Of a DNA stretch of 64,000 bases, positions 53,178-62,337 are shown piece by piece. The translations under genes were made by a program, and so were the position numbers. The DNA is from Pseudomonas hunanensis (GTDB lineage: Bacteria > Pseudomonadota > Gammaproteobacteria > Pseudomonadales > Pseudomonadaceae), in NCBI RefSeq assembly GCF_013393325.1, contig NZ_QJRC01000092.1, forward strand, positions 32,882-96,881, written 5' to 3'. The notes below the pieces were generated by a model. The model saw nothing but the letters and a program-made list of their open reading frames with translations, ran no database searches and was not told the origin of the DNA. How positions within the stretch are numbered: the first letter of the stretch is position 1; each line of letters starts with the position of its first letter.

Positions 53178-54299
53178 ATGACAAGTGCGCTGATTGAACG
53201 TATAGAGGCAATTATCGTCGACCTGCCGACCATTCGCCCGCACAAGCTGGCAATGCACACCATGCAGCAGCAGACCCTGGTGGTATTGCGCGTGCGCTGC
53301 AGCGATGGCGTGGAAGGTATCGGTGAGGCCACCACCATCGGCGGCCTGGCCTATGGCTACGAAAGCCCCGAGGGCATCAAGGCCAATATCGACGCGCACC
53401 TGGCGCCTGCGCTGATCGGCCTGCCGGCAGACAACATCAATGCCGCCATGCTCAAGCTGGACAAGCTGGCCAAGGGCAACACCTTTGCCAAGTCCGGCCT
53501 CGAAAGCGCCTTGCTCGACGCCCAAGGCAAGCGCCTGGGCCTGCCGGTCAGCGAGCTGTTGGGCGGCCGTGTGCGTGACAGCCTGGAAGTGGCCTGGACC
53601 CTGGCCAGCGGCGACACCGCCCGCGACATCGCCGAAGCTCAGCACATGCTGGAAATCCGCCGCCACCGTGTGTTCAAGCTGAAGATCGGCGCCAACCCGG
53701 TGGAGCAGGACCTCAAACACGTGGTGGCGATCAAGCGTGAGCTGGGCGACAGCGCCAGCGTGCGTGTCGACGTCAACCAATACTGGGACGAGTCCCAGGC
53801 CATTCGCGCCTGCCAGGTACTGGGCGACAACGGCATCGACCTGATCGAGCAACCGATTTCGCGCATCAATCGCGGTGGCCAGGTGCGCCTGAACCAGCGC
53901 AGCCCGGCACCGATCATGGCCGATGAGTCGATCGAAAGCGTCGAAGACGCCTTCAGCCTGGCCGCCGACGGCGCCGCCAGCATCTTCGCCCTAAAAATCG
54001 CCAAGAACGGTGGCCCGCGCGCCGTGCTGCGCACCGCGCAGATCGCCGAGGCCGCCGGCATCGCCTTGTACGGCGGCACCATGCTCGAGGGCTCGATCGG
54101 CACCTTGGCCTCGGCCCATGCCTTCCTCACGCTGCGCCAGCTCACCTGGGGCACAGAGCTGTTCGGGCCACTGCTGTTGACCGAGGAAATCGTCAACGAG
54201 CCGCCGCAGTACCGCGACTTCCAACTGCACATCCCCCGTACCCCAGGCCTGGGCCTGACCCTGGACGAACAGCGCCTGGCGCGCTTCGCCCGTCGCTGA
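53178..54299 (+). CDS. catB: Muconate cycloisomerase CatB
   Basis: This 373-residue enolase-superfamily enzyme has the general-base lysine motif VFKLKIGANP (KxK type, about 164-173), metal ligands Asp/Glu/Asp in VRVDVNQYWDE, LIEQPISR and IMADES, and the second lysine in FALKIAKNGG. It converts cis,cis-muconate to muconolactone. The gene leads catBCA, with catC 21 bp after it. The N-terminus MTSALIERIEAIIVDLPTIRPHK is typical. Confidence 0.96.
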   Translation: MTSALIERIEAIIVDLPTIRPHKLAMHTMQQQTLVVLRVRCSDGVEGIGEATTIGGLAYGYESPEGIKANIDAHLAPALIGLPADNINAAMLKLDKLAKGNTFAKSGLESALLDAQGKRLGLPVSELLGGRVRDSLEVAWTLASGDTARDIAEAQHMLEIRRHRVFKLKIGANPVEQDLKHVVAIKRELGDSASVRVDVNQYWDESQAIRACQVLGDNGIDLIEQPISRINRGGQVRLNQRSPAPIMADESIESVEDAFSLAADGAASIFALKIAKNGGPRAVLRTAQIAEAAGIALYGGTMLEGSIGTLASAHAFLTLRQLTWGTELFGPLLLTEEIVNEPPQYRDFQLHIPRTPGLGLTLDEQRLARFARR

Positions 54300-54320
54300 T
54301 AAGCAAGCAAGGAGATAACC

Positions 54321-54611
54321 ATGCTGTTCCACGTGAAGATGACCGTGAAACTGCCGGTCGACATGGACCCGGCCAAGGCCGCCCAGCTCAAGGCCGACGA
54401 AAAGGAACTGGCCCAGCGCCTGCAGCGCGAAGGCACCTGGCGCCATCTGTGGCGCATTGCCGGGCACTACGCCAACTACAGCGTATTCGATGTGCCCAGC
54501 GTCGAGGCGCTGCATGACACGCTGATGCAGCTGCCACTGTTCCCGTACATGGACATCGAGGTCGACGGCCTGTGCCGGCATCCCTCGTCGATCCACAGCG
54601 ACGACCGCTGA
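54321..54611 (+). CDS. catC: Muconolactone delta-isomerase CatC
   Basis: The 96-residue protein of the CatC family begins MLFHVKMTVKLPVDMDP and has RHLWRIAGHYANYSVFDV near 41. It isomerises muconolactone to 3-oxoadipate enol-lactone as a decamer. AAGGAG precedes the start. It sits between catB and catA in the standard order. Confidence 0.97.
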   Translation: MLFHVKMTVKLPVDMDPAKAAQLKADEKELAQRLQREGTWRHLWRIAGHYANYSVFDVPSVEALHDTLMQLPLFPYMDIEVDGLCRHPSSIHSDDR

Positions 54612-54654
54612 TTCGCACCTGTCTACCTGACAAGAACAATATGAGGTAAGCACG

Positions 54655-55590
54655 ATGACCGTGAAAATTTCCCACACTGCCGACATTCAAGCCTTCTTCA
54701 AGCAGGTTGCTGGCTTGGACCATGCCGAAGGCAACCCGCGCTTCAAGCAGATCATCCTGCGCGTGCTGCAAGACACTGCACGCCTGGTCGAAGACCTGGA
54801 GATCACCGAAGACGAGTTCTGGCACGCCGTTGACTATCTCAACCGCCTGGGCGGCCGTAACGAGGCGGGCCTGCTGGCTGCTGGCCTGGGCATCGAGCAC
54901 TTCCTCGACCTGCTGCAAGACGCCAAGGACGCCGAAGCCGGCCTTGCTGGCGGCACTCCGCGCACCATCGAAGGCCCGCTGTACGTCGCCGGGGCGCCGC
55001 TGGCGCAAGGCGAAGTGCGCATGGACGACGGCACCGACCCAGGTGTGGTGATGTTCCTCCAGGGCCAGGTGTTCGATGCCGACGGCAAGCCGTTGGCCGG
55101 TGCCACCGTCGACCTGTGGCATGCCAACACCCAGGGCACCTATTCGTACTTTGACTCGACCCAGTCCGACTACAACCTGCGCCGGCGCATCATCACCGAT
55201 GCCGAGGGCCGCTACCGTGCACGTTCGATCGTGCCGTCGGGGTATGGTTGCGATCCGCAGGGGCCGACCCAGGAATGCCTGGACCTGCTCGGCCGTCATG
55301 GCCAGCGCCCGGCGCATGTGCACTTCTTCATCTCGGCGCCGGGGTACCGCCACCTGACCACGCAGATCAACTTCGAGGGTGACAAGTACCTGTGGGACGA
55401 CTTTGCCTACGCCACCCGTGACGGGCTGATTGGCGAGCTGCGCTTTGTCGAAGATGCGGCGGCGGCGCGTGACCGTGGCGTGCAAGGCGAGCGCTTTGCC
55501 GAGCTTTCGTTCGACTTCCACCTGCAGGGGGCCGCGGCGCCGGAGGCCGAGGCGCGCAGCCACCGGCCGCGTGCGTTGCAGGAAGGCTGA
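54655..55590 (+). CDS. catA: Catechol 1,2-dioxygenase CatA
   Basis: This 311-residue intradiol dioxygenase has a helical N-terminal linker domain (1-105) followed by the catalytic beta domain. Ferric ligands are visible: Tyr in HANTQGTYSYFD (about 160s), Tyr in GRYRARSIVPSGYG (about 200), and two His in RPAHVHFF (about 222-224). It opens catechol to cis,cis-muconate. As last gene of catBCA, it directly takes the catechol made by the adjacent iac cluster. A GC hairpin follows the stop. Confidence 0.97.
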   Translation: MTVKISHTADIQAFFKQVAGLDHAEGNPRFKQIILRVLQDTARLVEDLEITEDEFWHAVDYLNRLGGRNEAGLLAAGLGIEHFLDLLQDAKDAEAGLAGGTPRTIEGPLYVAGAPLAQGEVRMDDGTDPGVVMFLQGQVFDADGKPLAGATVDLWHANTQGTYSYFDSTQSDYNLRRRIITDAEGRYRARSIVPSGYGCDPQGPTQECLDLLGRHGQRPAHVHFFISAPGYRHLTTQINFEGDKYLWDDFAYATRDGLIGELRFVEDAAAARDRGVQGERFAELSFDFHLQGAAAPEAEARSHRPRALQEG

Positions 55591-55609
55591 GTACCAGGCG
55601 CAGAACGTT

Positions 55610-55628
55610 GGGGCTGCGCAGCAGCCCC
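55610..55628 (+). terminator. Hairpin after catA
   Basis: GGGGCTGC (55610-55617) pairs with GCAGCCCC (55621-55628) around a GCA loop, 20 bp after the catA stop. A T-run (GTGTTTTTTG) appears only 25 bp further on, so it may act with Rho or simply protect the mRNA end. Confidence 0.55.
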
Positions 55629-55920
55629 CGGCATTCTGAGCGTCTTTCACTGTGTTTTTTGCCTGGGCCTTTCCGTGCGGGGAGGGCCTGGGCTTTTTGC
55701 TGTCCGCTGAAAATCCATCTGCATTTCCCTTCTGTTTCCCCCCTCTGGTCCTTTCGAAATATCCCTCGCCAAATTACGTGAAAAGTGGTCTAAATATTTT
55801 TCGCTTGCGCGTGAGCCTAGGTCCATCTGTTTCTTATAAAAAACCCACATAAATCAATGATTAACGTGGTTTTATCTGTCTTCAAGCGCAAATGAGCGAG
55901 GTAACTTTCTTTGTATTTAG

Positions 55921-55951
55921 CGTGAAAATTCAATTGACAATTCACGTAAAT
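55921..55951 (+). promoter_or_regulatory. Candidate IacR operator and promoter of iacA
   Basis: CGTGAA (55921-55926) and TTCACG (55941-55946) form a dyad with a 14-bp centre containing CAATTGACAA. TTGACA (55934-55939) could be a -35 box, with AAATAT 18 bp later as -10. The block 55928-55951 matches 19 of 24 positions with 62286-62309 upstream of iacH, suggesting one regulator, most likely IacR, for both transcripts. Confidence 0.6.
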
Positions 55952-56109
55952 AATCGCAAATATCTGTCACCGGCACCCAAAACAAGAGAGACAGATATGC
56001 CGCCCCAACCTGCCTTCGCTTCCCCGCGTGGCCGGTGCTTGCCAGTGGCCAGCGCCGCCCGCCATTCCCAGCCTCAACACCCGAACCGCGCCTGAGACGG
56101 AGATAGTCC

Positions 56110-57279
56110 ATGGATTCGCTTTGCCTGCGTGACGCGCCCCTGTCGGCGCTTGCCTGCGGCCCTGCTTTCGAGGCCTTGCTTGACGGCGTTCGTGATCGTG
56201 CCCGCCTCGGCGAGTTCGATCGCCAGCGCCATATTTCCCGCGACGTGATCGATGCGTTCAAAGCACATGGCGTATACCGCGCCCTGGTGCCCAAGCGCTT
56301 TGGTGGGTTGGAGTGCTCGCCAGCGGCCTTCTGCGAAATGATCGAGCGCATCGCCCACGCTGACGGCTCTGCCGGCTGGGTCGCCAGCTTCGGCATGAGC
56401 CCGGTGTACCTGGCGGCGCTGCCGCTGGATACCATCGCCGAAATCTACGGCAACAGCCCTGACACCGTGTTCGCCGGTGGCATCTTCCCGCCGCAGCCGG
56501 CCGAAACCGTGCCCGGCGGTTTCAAGGTCAACGGCCGCTGGAAGTACTCCAGCGGCTCGATGGGCGCCGATATCGTTGGCGTCGGTATCACCCCGCGCAA
56601 CGGCGACAAGCTCGACCTGCCGCGCCTGGCGGTGCTGCCGCGCAGCCAGGCGCGCATCGAAGAAACCTGGGACACCGTCGGCCTGCTCGGCACCGGCAGC
56701 CACGACCTGGTGGTCGAGGATGTGCGGGTGGGCGAGCAGTGGACCTTCGTGCGCGGCGGCAAGCCGAACCTGGACGAGCCGTTCTTCCGCTACCCGTCGC
56801 TGTCGTTCGCCACCCAGGTGCTGTCGGTGGTCGGCCTGGGCATTGCCCGCGCCGCACTGGACGAGCTGTCGGGCATGGCCAGCGGGCGCATTTCGGTCAC
56901 CGGCGCCCCGGCCCTGGCCGACCGGCCGCTGGCCCAGGTGGACGTGGCCAAGGCCGAGGCCGCCCTGCGTTCGGCGCGGGCCTTCTTCTACGAAGCCATC
57001 GAGCAGGCCTGGGGGCATGTGCTGGCTGGCGACCCGGTGCCGGTCGAGGTGACCAACCTGCTGCGCCTGTCCTCGACCCATGCCGCGCGCGTTGCCGCCG
57101 AAGTGGCGCGCAGTGCGCAACTGCTGTCCGGCATGACTGGCATCTACAACGAGAGCCCACTGGCGCGCTGCGTCAACGATGCGCAAGTGGTCACCCAGCA
57201 CGCCTTCATGGGCGACGTCACCTACCAGAACGCCGGAGCCATGTTCTTCGGCAAACAGCCCCTGCCGGGCTACCTGTAA
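56110..57279 (+). CDS. iacA: IacA, flavin-dependent indole-3-acetate monooxygenase (acyl-CoA dehydrogenase fold)
   Basis: The 389-residue protein of the acyl-CoA dehydrogenase-like flavin monooxygenase group includes RALVPKRFGGLECSPAAFCEMIERIAHADGSAGW (about 57-90) and NGRWKYSSGSMGADI (about 140). IacA starts indole-3-acetate breakdown by hydroxylating the indole ring with reduced flavin from IacG. The gene order iacABCDEFG-R-HI is the one known from P. putida 1290, which makes the name secure. ATG 56110 follows GGAGA. Confidence 0.93.
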   Translation: MDSLCLRDAPLSALACGPAFEALLDGVRDRARLGEFDRQRHISRDVIDAFKAHGVYRALVPKRFGGLECSPAAFCEMIERIAHADGSAGWVASFGMSPVYLAALPLDTIAEIYGNSPDTVFAGGIFPPQPAETVPGGFKVNGRWKYSSGSMGADIVGVGITPRNGDKLDLPRLAVLPRSQARIEETWDTVGLLGTGSHDLVVEDVRVGEQWTFVRGGKPNLDEPFFRYPSLSFATQVLSVVGLGIARAALDELSGMASGRISVTGAPALADRPLAQVDVAKAEAALRSARAFFYEAIEQAWGHVLAGDPVPVEVTNLLRLSSTHAARVAAEVARSAQLLSGMTGIYNESPLARCVNDAQVVTQHAFMGDVTYQNAGAMFFGKQPLPGYL

Positions 57280-57296
57280 CCCTCGGGAGATTTGTC

Positions 57297-57659
57297 ATGA
57301 GCGACACAAAAGCCTTGCGCGTGCTGTTCTGCATGGGCATCAACCAGAACTTCTTCGATGCCCCGCGTGAAGAGCAACTGCAGGTGTGGGCCGCCTTCAG
57401 CGCCATGTGGAACGGCATCCACGACCTGCCCGGGGTACGCGTGCTGGGCAACATGGACGATGACCAAGCCATGGTCGGGCCGTCCGATGGCTTCCCCTGG
57501 ACCACCTACCTGCTGGCCGATGTGCCCAACATCGAGGCCGTGCACGCCGCCTGCAACCTGTTCCGCACCACGGCGGTGGGCGAGGGGCCTTACAAGCTGT
57601 GGCGCTACGCCAAGGTCGAGGCCCGTGTTGGCCGTGAACTGATCATCCAGCGCGCCTGA
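57297..57659 (+). CDS. iacB: IacB, small protein of indole-3-acetate catabolism
   Basis: The 120-residue protein reads LRVLFCMGINQNFFDAPREEQLQVWAAFSAMW early and YKLWRYAKVEARVGRELII at the end. This is a dimeric alpha/beta-barrel-like small fold with no recognised catalytic motif. It belongs to iac clusters between iacA and iacC; its exact reaction is not settled in the literature I know. CGGGAGA precedes the start and the gap to iacA is 17 bp. Confidence 0.88.
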   Translation: MSDTKALRVLFCMGINQNFFDAPREEQLQVWAAFSAMWNGIHDLPGVRVLGNMDDDQAMVGPSDGFPWTTYLLADVPNIEAVHAACNLFRTTAVGEGPYKLWRYAKVEARVGRELIIQRA

Positions 57660-57675
57660 GAAGAGGAATAATCCC

Positions 57676-58959
57676 GTGAGCAACCTGATTCCCGCCATCA
57701 ACCTGGCAATCGATCCGGCCGAGCTGGTGCAGCCCGACCGTGTCCACACCTCTCTGTACACCGACCCGGCGCTGTTCGATGCCGAGCTGGAAAAAATCTT
57801 CCACAGCACCTGGATCTGGGTCGCCCATGAAAGCGAAATCCCCGAAGCCGGCAGTTACAAGACCACCTACATCGGCAAGCAGCCGGTGATCGTGGTACGC
57901 GACCGCAAGAAGGCCATCAACGTGCTGCTCAACCGCTGCCGGCACCGTGGCGCCACCGTCTGCGAGCACAAGAAGGGCAAGACCAACAGCTTTGTCTGCC
58001 CGTACCACGGCTGGGGCTATGCCCTGGATGGTTCGCTGCGCGGTATCCCGCACCCGGAAAGCTACGGCGACTGCCTGGACAAGGCCGAGCTGCCCTTGGT
58101 CAGCCTGCGCACCGAAAGCTACGCCGGCATGGTCTTCGCCACGTTCAAGGATGACATCGAGCCGCTGGAGGACTTTCTCGGTGCGGCGAAGAAGTGGATG
58201 GACCTGTTCATGAAGCAGGGCGCCGGTTATGGCATCAAAGTGCCGGGCGAGCACCGCTTCCGCTTCCCCGGCAACTGGAAGATCCAGCTGGAAAACACCA
58301 CCGACGCCTACCACTTCCCGCTGGTGCACAAAAGTTTCCTGTCCTCGGTCGATGAGCAGACCCTGGAGCTGTTCGACTTCGTCAAGGGCCCTGGCTATGT
58401 CGAAGACCTGGGCAACGGCCACAGCGTGATGGTGATGATCCCCGAACTGGTCGACCTGGAGGCCGACCTCGACAAACCGATCCCGGAGCGCTTCGAAAGC
58501 CTTGCCGCCGAACTGCGCGACGAAGGCATCGACGAGGCGCAGGTGCGGCGCATCGTCCGCGCGGTCGGTGGTTCGGGCTTCAACCTCAATTTGTTCCCCA
58601 ACGTGGCCTGTTCGATGGCGTTCTTCCGTGTGCTGCAGCCGATTTCGGTGAGCGAAACCGAAATCCATCATGCGGTAATCACCATGGATGGCGGCCCGGC
58701 GGCGGCCAACCGCTATCGCCTGCGCTTGCACGAGCATTTCCAGGGGCCGATGGGCTTCGGCACCCCGGACGATTCCGAGGCGTGGGAGCGGGTGCAGAAG
58801 GGCGCCCGCGCCGGTGAAGACCTGTGGATCATGCTCAACCGTGGCCTGGTGGGTGAAAAGCCCAGCGCCGATGGCCTGATTTCCGACGTCAGTGCCGAGA
58901 CCGGCATGCGCGCGGCGTACCAGCAGTGGAAGAAGATGATGACCGCGGAGGCCAAATGA
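57676..58959 (+). CDS. iacC: IacC, large subunit of a Rieske aromatic-ring dioxygenase
   Basis: The 427-residue alpha subunit has Rieske motifs CRHRGATVC and CPYHGWGY and the catalytic iron site NTTDAYHFPLVH with the usual Asp, unlike CntA in this window. It works with IacD and the reductase IacF late in indole-3-acetate catabolism, on the dioxindole-type intermediate, giving catechol. The GTG at 57676 follows GAGGA. It overlaps the region of the next start (ATGATGA). Confidence 0.93.
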   Translation: MSNLIPAINLAIDPAELVQPDRVHTSLYTDPALFDAELEKIFHSTWIWVAHESEIPEAGSYKTTYIGKQPVIVVRDRKKAINVLLNRCRHRGATVCEHKKGKTNSFVCPYHGWGYALDGSLRGIPHPESYGDCLDKAELPLVSLRTESYAGMVFATFKDDIEPLEDFLGAAKKWMDLFMKQGAGYGIKVPGEHRFRFPGNWKIQLENTTDAYHFPLVHKSFLSSVDEQTLELFDFVKGPGYVEDLGNGHSVMVMIPELVDLEADLDKPIPERFESLAAELRDEGIDEAQVRRIVRAVGGSGFNLNLFPNVACSMAFFRVLQPISVSETEIHHAVITMDGGPAAANRYRLRLHEHFQGPMGFGTPDDSEAWERVQKGARAGEDLWIMLNRGLVGEKPSADGLISDVSAETGMRAAYQQWKKMMTAEAK

Positions 58960-59435
58960 TGAACCTGAACCTGTTCAACGAAGTCACCGCGTTCATCTGG
59001 CAGGAAGGCGACATGCTCGACCATGGCGAGTACGACGCCTGGCTCAACCTGTGGACTGACAAAGGCACCTACATCATCCCGATCGACCCCAAGGAAAGCG
59101 ACTACGAGAACACCTTGAACTACGCCTATGACGACCACCACATGCGTGCCCTGCGTGTGCAGCGGCTCATCGGTGGCGAGTCGATCTCGACCAGCCCGCA
59201 GCCACGTACCGTGCGCACGATTTCGCGTATCCGTGTGCTCGCGGACGACGGCGTCAATGTCACCGTGCGCGCTGCGCAGAACGTGCGCGAGTTCCGCAAG
59301 GAAAGCCTCAAGCACTACAGCGCCGACCTCACGTACACCCTGGTGCGAGCCGAGGGCGGGTTCAGGGTCCATCGCAAGGTGATCAGCCTGATCAACAGTG
59401 ACGATACCCTCGCCGGTATCGGCTACATCCTCTGA
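58959..59435 (+). CDS. iacD: IacD, small (beta) subunit of the Rieske dioxygenase
   Basis: The 158-residue protein of the ring-hydroxylating dioxygenase beta family has a cone-like NTF2 fold. LNEVTAF-type start, GEYDAWLNLWTDKGTYIIPID near 23, and QPRTVRTISRIRVLADD near 79 are typical. Of two adjacent ATGs I use the second (58959), 7 bp after GGAGG; the first is at 58956. The start overlaps the last base of iacC. Confidence 0.92.
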   Translation: MNLNLFNEVTAFIWQEGDMLDHGEYDAWLNLWTDKGTYIIPIDPKESDYENTLNYAYDDHHMRALRVQRLIGGESISTSPQPRTVRTISRIRVLADDGVNVTVRAAQNVREFRKESLKHYSADLTYTLVRAEGGFRVHRKVISLINSDDTLAGIGYIL

Positions 59436-59445
59436 GGGCAAGGCC

Positions 59446-60186
59446 ATGAACCAAGTCGCATTGGTAACCGGCGCCGGCCAGGGCCTGGGCCAGCGTTTCT
59501 GCGCCCGGCTGCTGGCCGCAGGCTTCGACGTAGTGGTCTCGGACCGTGACCTGGCACTTGCCCAGGCCACTGCCGAACAGCTGCAAGGGCAGGCTGGACG
59601 CACGTTGGCGGTAAAGCTGGATGTCGCCAGCAAGGCCGATTTCGAGCAGGCCCTGGCCCAGGTGCTTGAGCGCTTCGGCGGCTTGCACGTGGTGGTGAAC
59701 AACGCCGCCGTGACCAGGACCACGCCGCTGATGCAGATCAGCCCGGAAGAGTTCGACGCCGTGGTCGGCCTGAACTTGCGCAGCGTGTTCCTCGGCTGCC
59801 AGGTGTTCGGCGCGTACCTGGCCGAGGCCGGTTACGGGCGGATCATCAACATGGCTTCGCTGGCAGGGCAAAACGGCGGCACGGCCACCGGCGCGCACTA
59901 TGCGGCGAGCAAGGGCGCGATCATCACCCTGACCAAGGTGTTTGCCAAGGAGTTTGCCGCTCGCGGCGTTACCGTCAATGCCATCGCCCCGGGCCCTGTC
60001 GACTCGCCGGCGGTGCATGCCGCGGTGCCGGTCGAACGGCTGCCGGGCCTTCTGGCCAACATTCCGGTACAGCGCCTGGGGGATGCCGACTTTCTGGGTG
60101 ACCTGATCGTGCAACTGGCACGGCCCGAGGCCTATTTCACCACCGGGGCGACCTGGGATGTGAACGGCGGCTTGTTCATGCGTTGA
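59446..60186 (+). CDS. iacE: IacE, short-chain dehydrogenase/reductase
   Basis: The 246-residue SDR has the cofactor motif TGAGQGLGQRF (8-18), NNAAV (about 85), catalytic Ser in NMASLAGQNGG (about 140) and YAASK (Tyr154, Lys158). The acidic residue at the end of beta-2 (VVSDRD) favours NAD(H). In iac clusters IacE acts on the oxidised indole intermediate between IacA and IacCD. It begins 10 bp after iacD. Confidence 0.92.
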   Translation: MNQVALVTGAGQGLGQRFCARLLAAGFDVVVSDRDLALAQATAEQLQGQAGRTLAVKLDVASKADFEQALAQVLERFGGLHVVVNNAAVTRTTPLMQISPEEFDAVVGLNLRSVFLGCQVFGAYLAEAGYGRIINMASLAGQNGGTATGAHYAASKGAIITLTKVFAKEFAARGVTVNAIAPGPVDSPAVHAAVPVERLPGLLANIPVQRLGDADFLGDLIVQLARPEAYFTTGATWDVNGGLFMR

Positions 60187-60233
60187 CATTGACGGGGCGC
60201 CCGCGCGCCCCTGGTTACTACAGGACACCGAGC

Positions 60234-61193
60234 ATGAATGAAGAACTGTTGAACGTAGTCGTGCGCAAGCGCGAGATTCAAGGGGCCGACGTGGTCGTAC
60301 TCGACCTTGGGCGAGCCGACGGCGCTGCCTTGCCGGCTTTCGAGGCCGGCGCGCACGTGGACATCCATGTGGCGCCCGGCCTGGTGCGCCAGTACTCGCT
60401 GTGCAGCGACCCGGCGGATGTGACGGTGTATCGCCTGGGCGTCTTGAAAGACCCGGCGTCCCGTGGTGGTTCGGTGGGTGTGCACGAGGCCCTGATGGAG
60501 GGGCGCGAGGTACAGATCAGCGCACCGCGCAACCTGTTCCCGTTGGCGGCTGGCGCCGCCCGTTCGATCCTGCTGGGTGGCGGCATCGGGATCACACCCA
60601 TGATTGCCATGGCCCACGCCTTGCACCAGCAGGGCGCCGATTTCGAACTGCATTACTGTGGGCGCTCGCGTAGCCGCAGTGCGTTTCTCGAAGCGCTGGC
60701 CGATGCGCCATTCGCGGCACGGGTGGTTACCCATTTTGACGATGAAGAGGCGACGCAGCGCCTGAACCTGGCCGATGTACTCGGCGCTGGCATGCCCGGT
60801 ACACACCTGTACACCTGCGGCCCGTCGGGCTTCATGGACTGGGTGATCGCAGGAGCGCGCCAGCAGGGCTATGCCGAGGAGCACATTCACAAGGAGTACT
60901 TCCAGGTCGAGGTCGACGCCACTGGCCAGGGCTTCGAAGTGGTCGCTGCGCGCAGCAACAAGACTGTGCAGGTCGCCAAGGGCCAGACCATCCTCGATGC
61001 CTTGGCCCAGGTGGGTATACGCATCGATATTTCTTGCGAGCAGGGTGTGTGCGGCACCTGCATGTGCGAGGTACTCGAAGGCGAGCCCGACCATCGCGAT
61101 GTGTACCTGACCGATGAAGAGAAGGCCGCGAACGACCAGATCCTGGTGTGCTGCTCGCGGGCCAAGTCGAACAAGCTGGTGCTGGATATCTGA
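60234..61193 (+). CDS. iacF: IacF, ferredoxin reductase partner of IacCD
   Basis: The 319-residue reductase has a flavin domain with RQYSLCSDPADVTVYRLGVL (about 50), a nucleotide domain with GGGIGITPMIAM (about 115), and a C-terminal [2Fe-2S] domain CEQGVCGTCMCEV plus a final Cys. Its domain order equals that of VanB and CntB in this window. ATG 60234 follows AGGA. Confidence 0.92.
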   Translation: MNEELLNVVVRKREIQGADVVVLDLGRADGAALPAFEAGAHVDIHVAPGLVRQYSLCSDPADVTVYRLGVLKDPASRGGSVGVHEALMEGREVQISAPRNLFPLAAGAARSILLGGGIGITPMIAMAHALHQQGADFELHYCGRSRSRSAFLEALADAPFAARVVTHFDDEEATQRLNLADVLGAGMPGTHLYTCGPSGFMDWVIAGARQQGYAEEHIHKEYFQVEVDATGQGFEVVAARSNKTVQVAKGQTILDALAQVGIRIDISCEQGVCGTCMCEVLEGEPDHRDVYLTDEEKAANDQILVCCSRAKSNKLVLDI

Positions 61194-61204
61194 GGAGCAT
61201 GACC

Positions 61205-61702
61205 ATGGTAGAGGTAACCCGTTTTCGCAACGCGATGGCCATGCTCGGTGGCGCCGTCTCGGTCATTACCACCGACGGCCCGGCCGGGCGCTTCGGCTTC
61301 ACCGCTTCGGCGGTGTGCAGCGTGACCGACTCACCGCCCACCTTGCTGGTTTGCATGAACCGTGCTTCGTATTCCAACGAGCAGTTCAAGGCCAACGGCG
61401 CCTTGTGCGTGAACGTGCTGGCCGGCACCCATCAGGAGTTGTCCGGGGTGTTCGCCAACCGCAACCTGAGCATGGAAGCACGCTTTGCCTCGACGTTGTG
61501 GACGGTCCTGGAGAGCGGGGCGCCGGTGATGCAGGAGGCGTTGGTGAACTTCGACTGCCGCATTGCCCAGGTGCATGAAGTTGGCTCGCACAGCATTTTC
61601 TACTGCGAGATCCAGGACATCCGCCAGGGCGGTGCCGATGATGGGCTGGTGTACTTCAACCGCGCGTATCACCGGGTGTGCGAAACCTCCAAGGCCTGCT
61701 GA
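61205..61702 (+). CDS. iacG: IacG, flavin reductase
   Basis: The 165-residue protein of the flavin reductase (HpaC-like) family has FRNAMAMLGGAVSVITTDGPAGRFGFTASAVCSVTDSPPTLLVCMN (about 6-50), the usual FMN-binding stretch. It supplies reduced flavin to IacA. I used the second ATG (61205), 7 bp after AGGAG; an ATG 6 bp earlier is too close to the ribosome site. Confidence 0.92.
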   Translation: MVEVTRFRNAMAMLGGAVSVITTDGPAGRFGFTASAVCSVTDSPPTLLVCMNRASYSNEQFKANGALCVNVLAGTHQELSGVFANRNLSMEARFASTLWTVLESGAPVMQEALVNFDCRIAQVHEVGSHSIFYCEIQDIRQGGADDGLVYFNRAYHRVCETSKAC

Positions 61703-61717
61703 ACGCGCTCCTGCGGC

Positions 61718-62197
61718 CTAGAAGGTATCCAGGTTATGGAAAACCACTTCGAGCATCTTGTTCAACCGCTGCACCTGCGCCTCGGTCAGCCCCTTGAAGC
61801 TGCGCTGGAACAGGTCGCGGGTCACATCCTGCATGCGCGCGATGCTCTGCAGCCCAGCCTCGGTGATGCGTACCTGGGTCACGCGGCCGTCCTCGGGGCT
61901 GGGGGCGGTGTCGACCAGGCCGTCGTCTTTCATCCGATAGACGATTTTGGTGATGGTCGACAGCTTGGCGATGGCATGGGTGGAGATTTCGGAAATGCTC
62001 GATTCGCCGTTCTCGTTGAGGATCCACAATACGCGCCAGCGCGGCACGTCAAGGTCGATCTTCTTCAGCAGCCGTTCCATGTTCTGGGTGTAGCGGCCAT
62101 GCACACGGGCCAGCCAGTAAAAAGGGAAGTCTTCCTTGCGAAACTCATCGCTGGCCGGATCGTGATGGCTGTGGCCTGTGTTCTTCGAAGTGCTCAT
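61718..62197 (-). CDS. iacR: IacR, MarR-family regulator of iac genes
   Basis: The 159-residue MarR protein has winged-helix segments PRWRVLWILNENGESSISEISTHAIAKLSTITKIVYRMKDDGLVDTAPSPEDGR (about 52-105). IacR is known as the repressor relieved by indole-3-acetate in P. putida 1290. It is convergent with iacG (15 bp apart) and divergent from iacH. The element at 62286-62309 in the divergent gap recurs before iacA. Confidence 0.92.
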   Translation of the reverse strand: MSTSKNTGHSHHDPASDEFRKEDFPFYWLARVHGRYTQNMERLLKKIDLDVPRWRVLWILNENGESSISEISTHAIAKLSTITKIVYRMKDDGLVDTAPSPEDGRVTQVRITEAGLQSIARMQDVTRDLFQRSFKGLTEAQVQRLNKMLEVVFHNLDTF

Positions 62198-62285
62198 CGC
62201 TTCACTACGTGTGCGGAAATAGTCGCGACATCATAGACGTTTCCATGCATTTGGCTATTACAAAGGTGCGCCTAGGTGCTGGAAT

Positions 62286-62309
62286 ATTCAGTTGACATTT
62301 CAAGTATCT
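62286..62309 (+). promoter_or_regulatory. Candidate IacR operator before iacH
   Basis: The segment contains TTGACATTTCAA (62292-62303), a TTGA/TCAA dyad, and matches 19 of 24 positions with the iacA upstream block. No good -10 box follows TTGACA here, which suggests the shared sequence is an operator rather than just a common -35 box. Confidence 0.58.
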
Positions 62310-62337
62310 GGCAAGGCTCCATCATCCAAAGGGCGGT

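Larger units (their letters stand above)
55591..56109. other. 519-bp gap between catA and iacA with end signal and iac control elements
   Basis: No gene is visible. The left end has a hairpin (55610-55628). The right two thirds are AT-rich and contain three TTACGTG-like motifs (about 55775 and 55861, and on the other strand near 55943), a CGTGAA/TTCACG dyad, and the leader of iacA. GAGACGGAGA stands before the iacA ATG. Confidence 0.6.
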
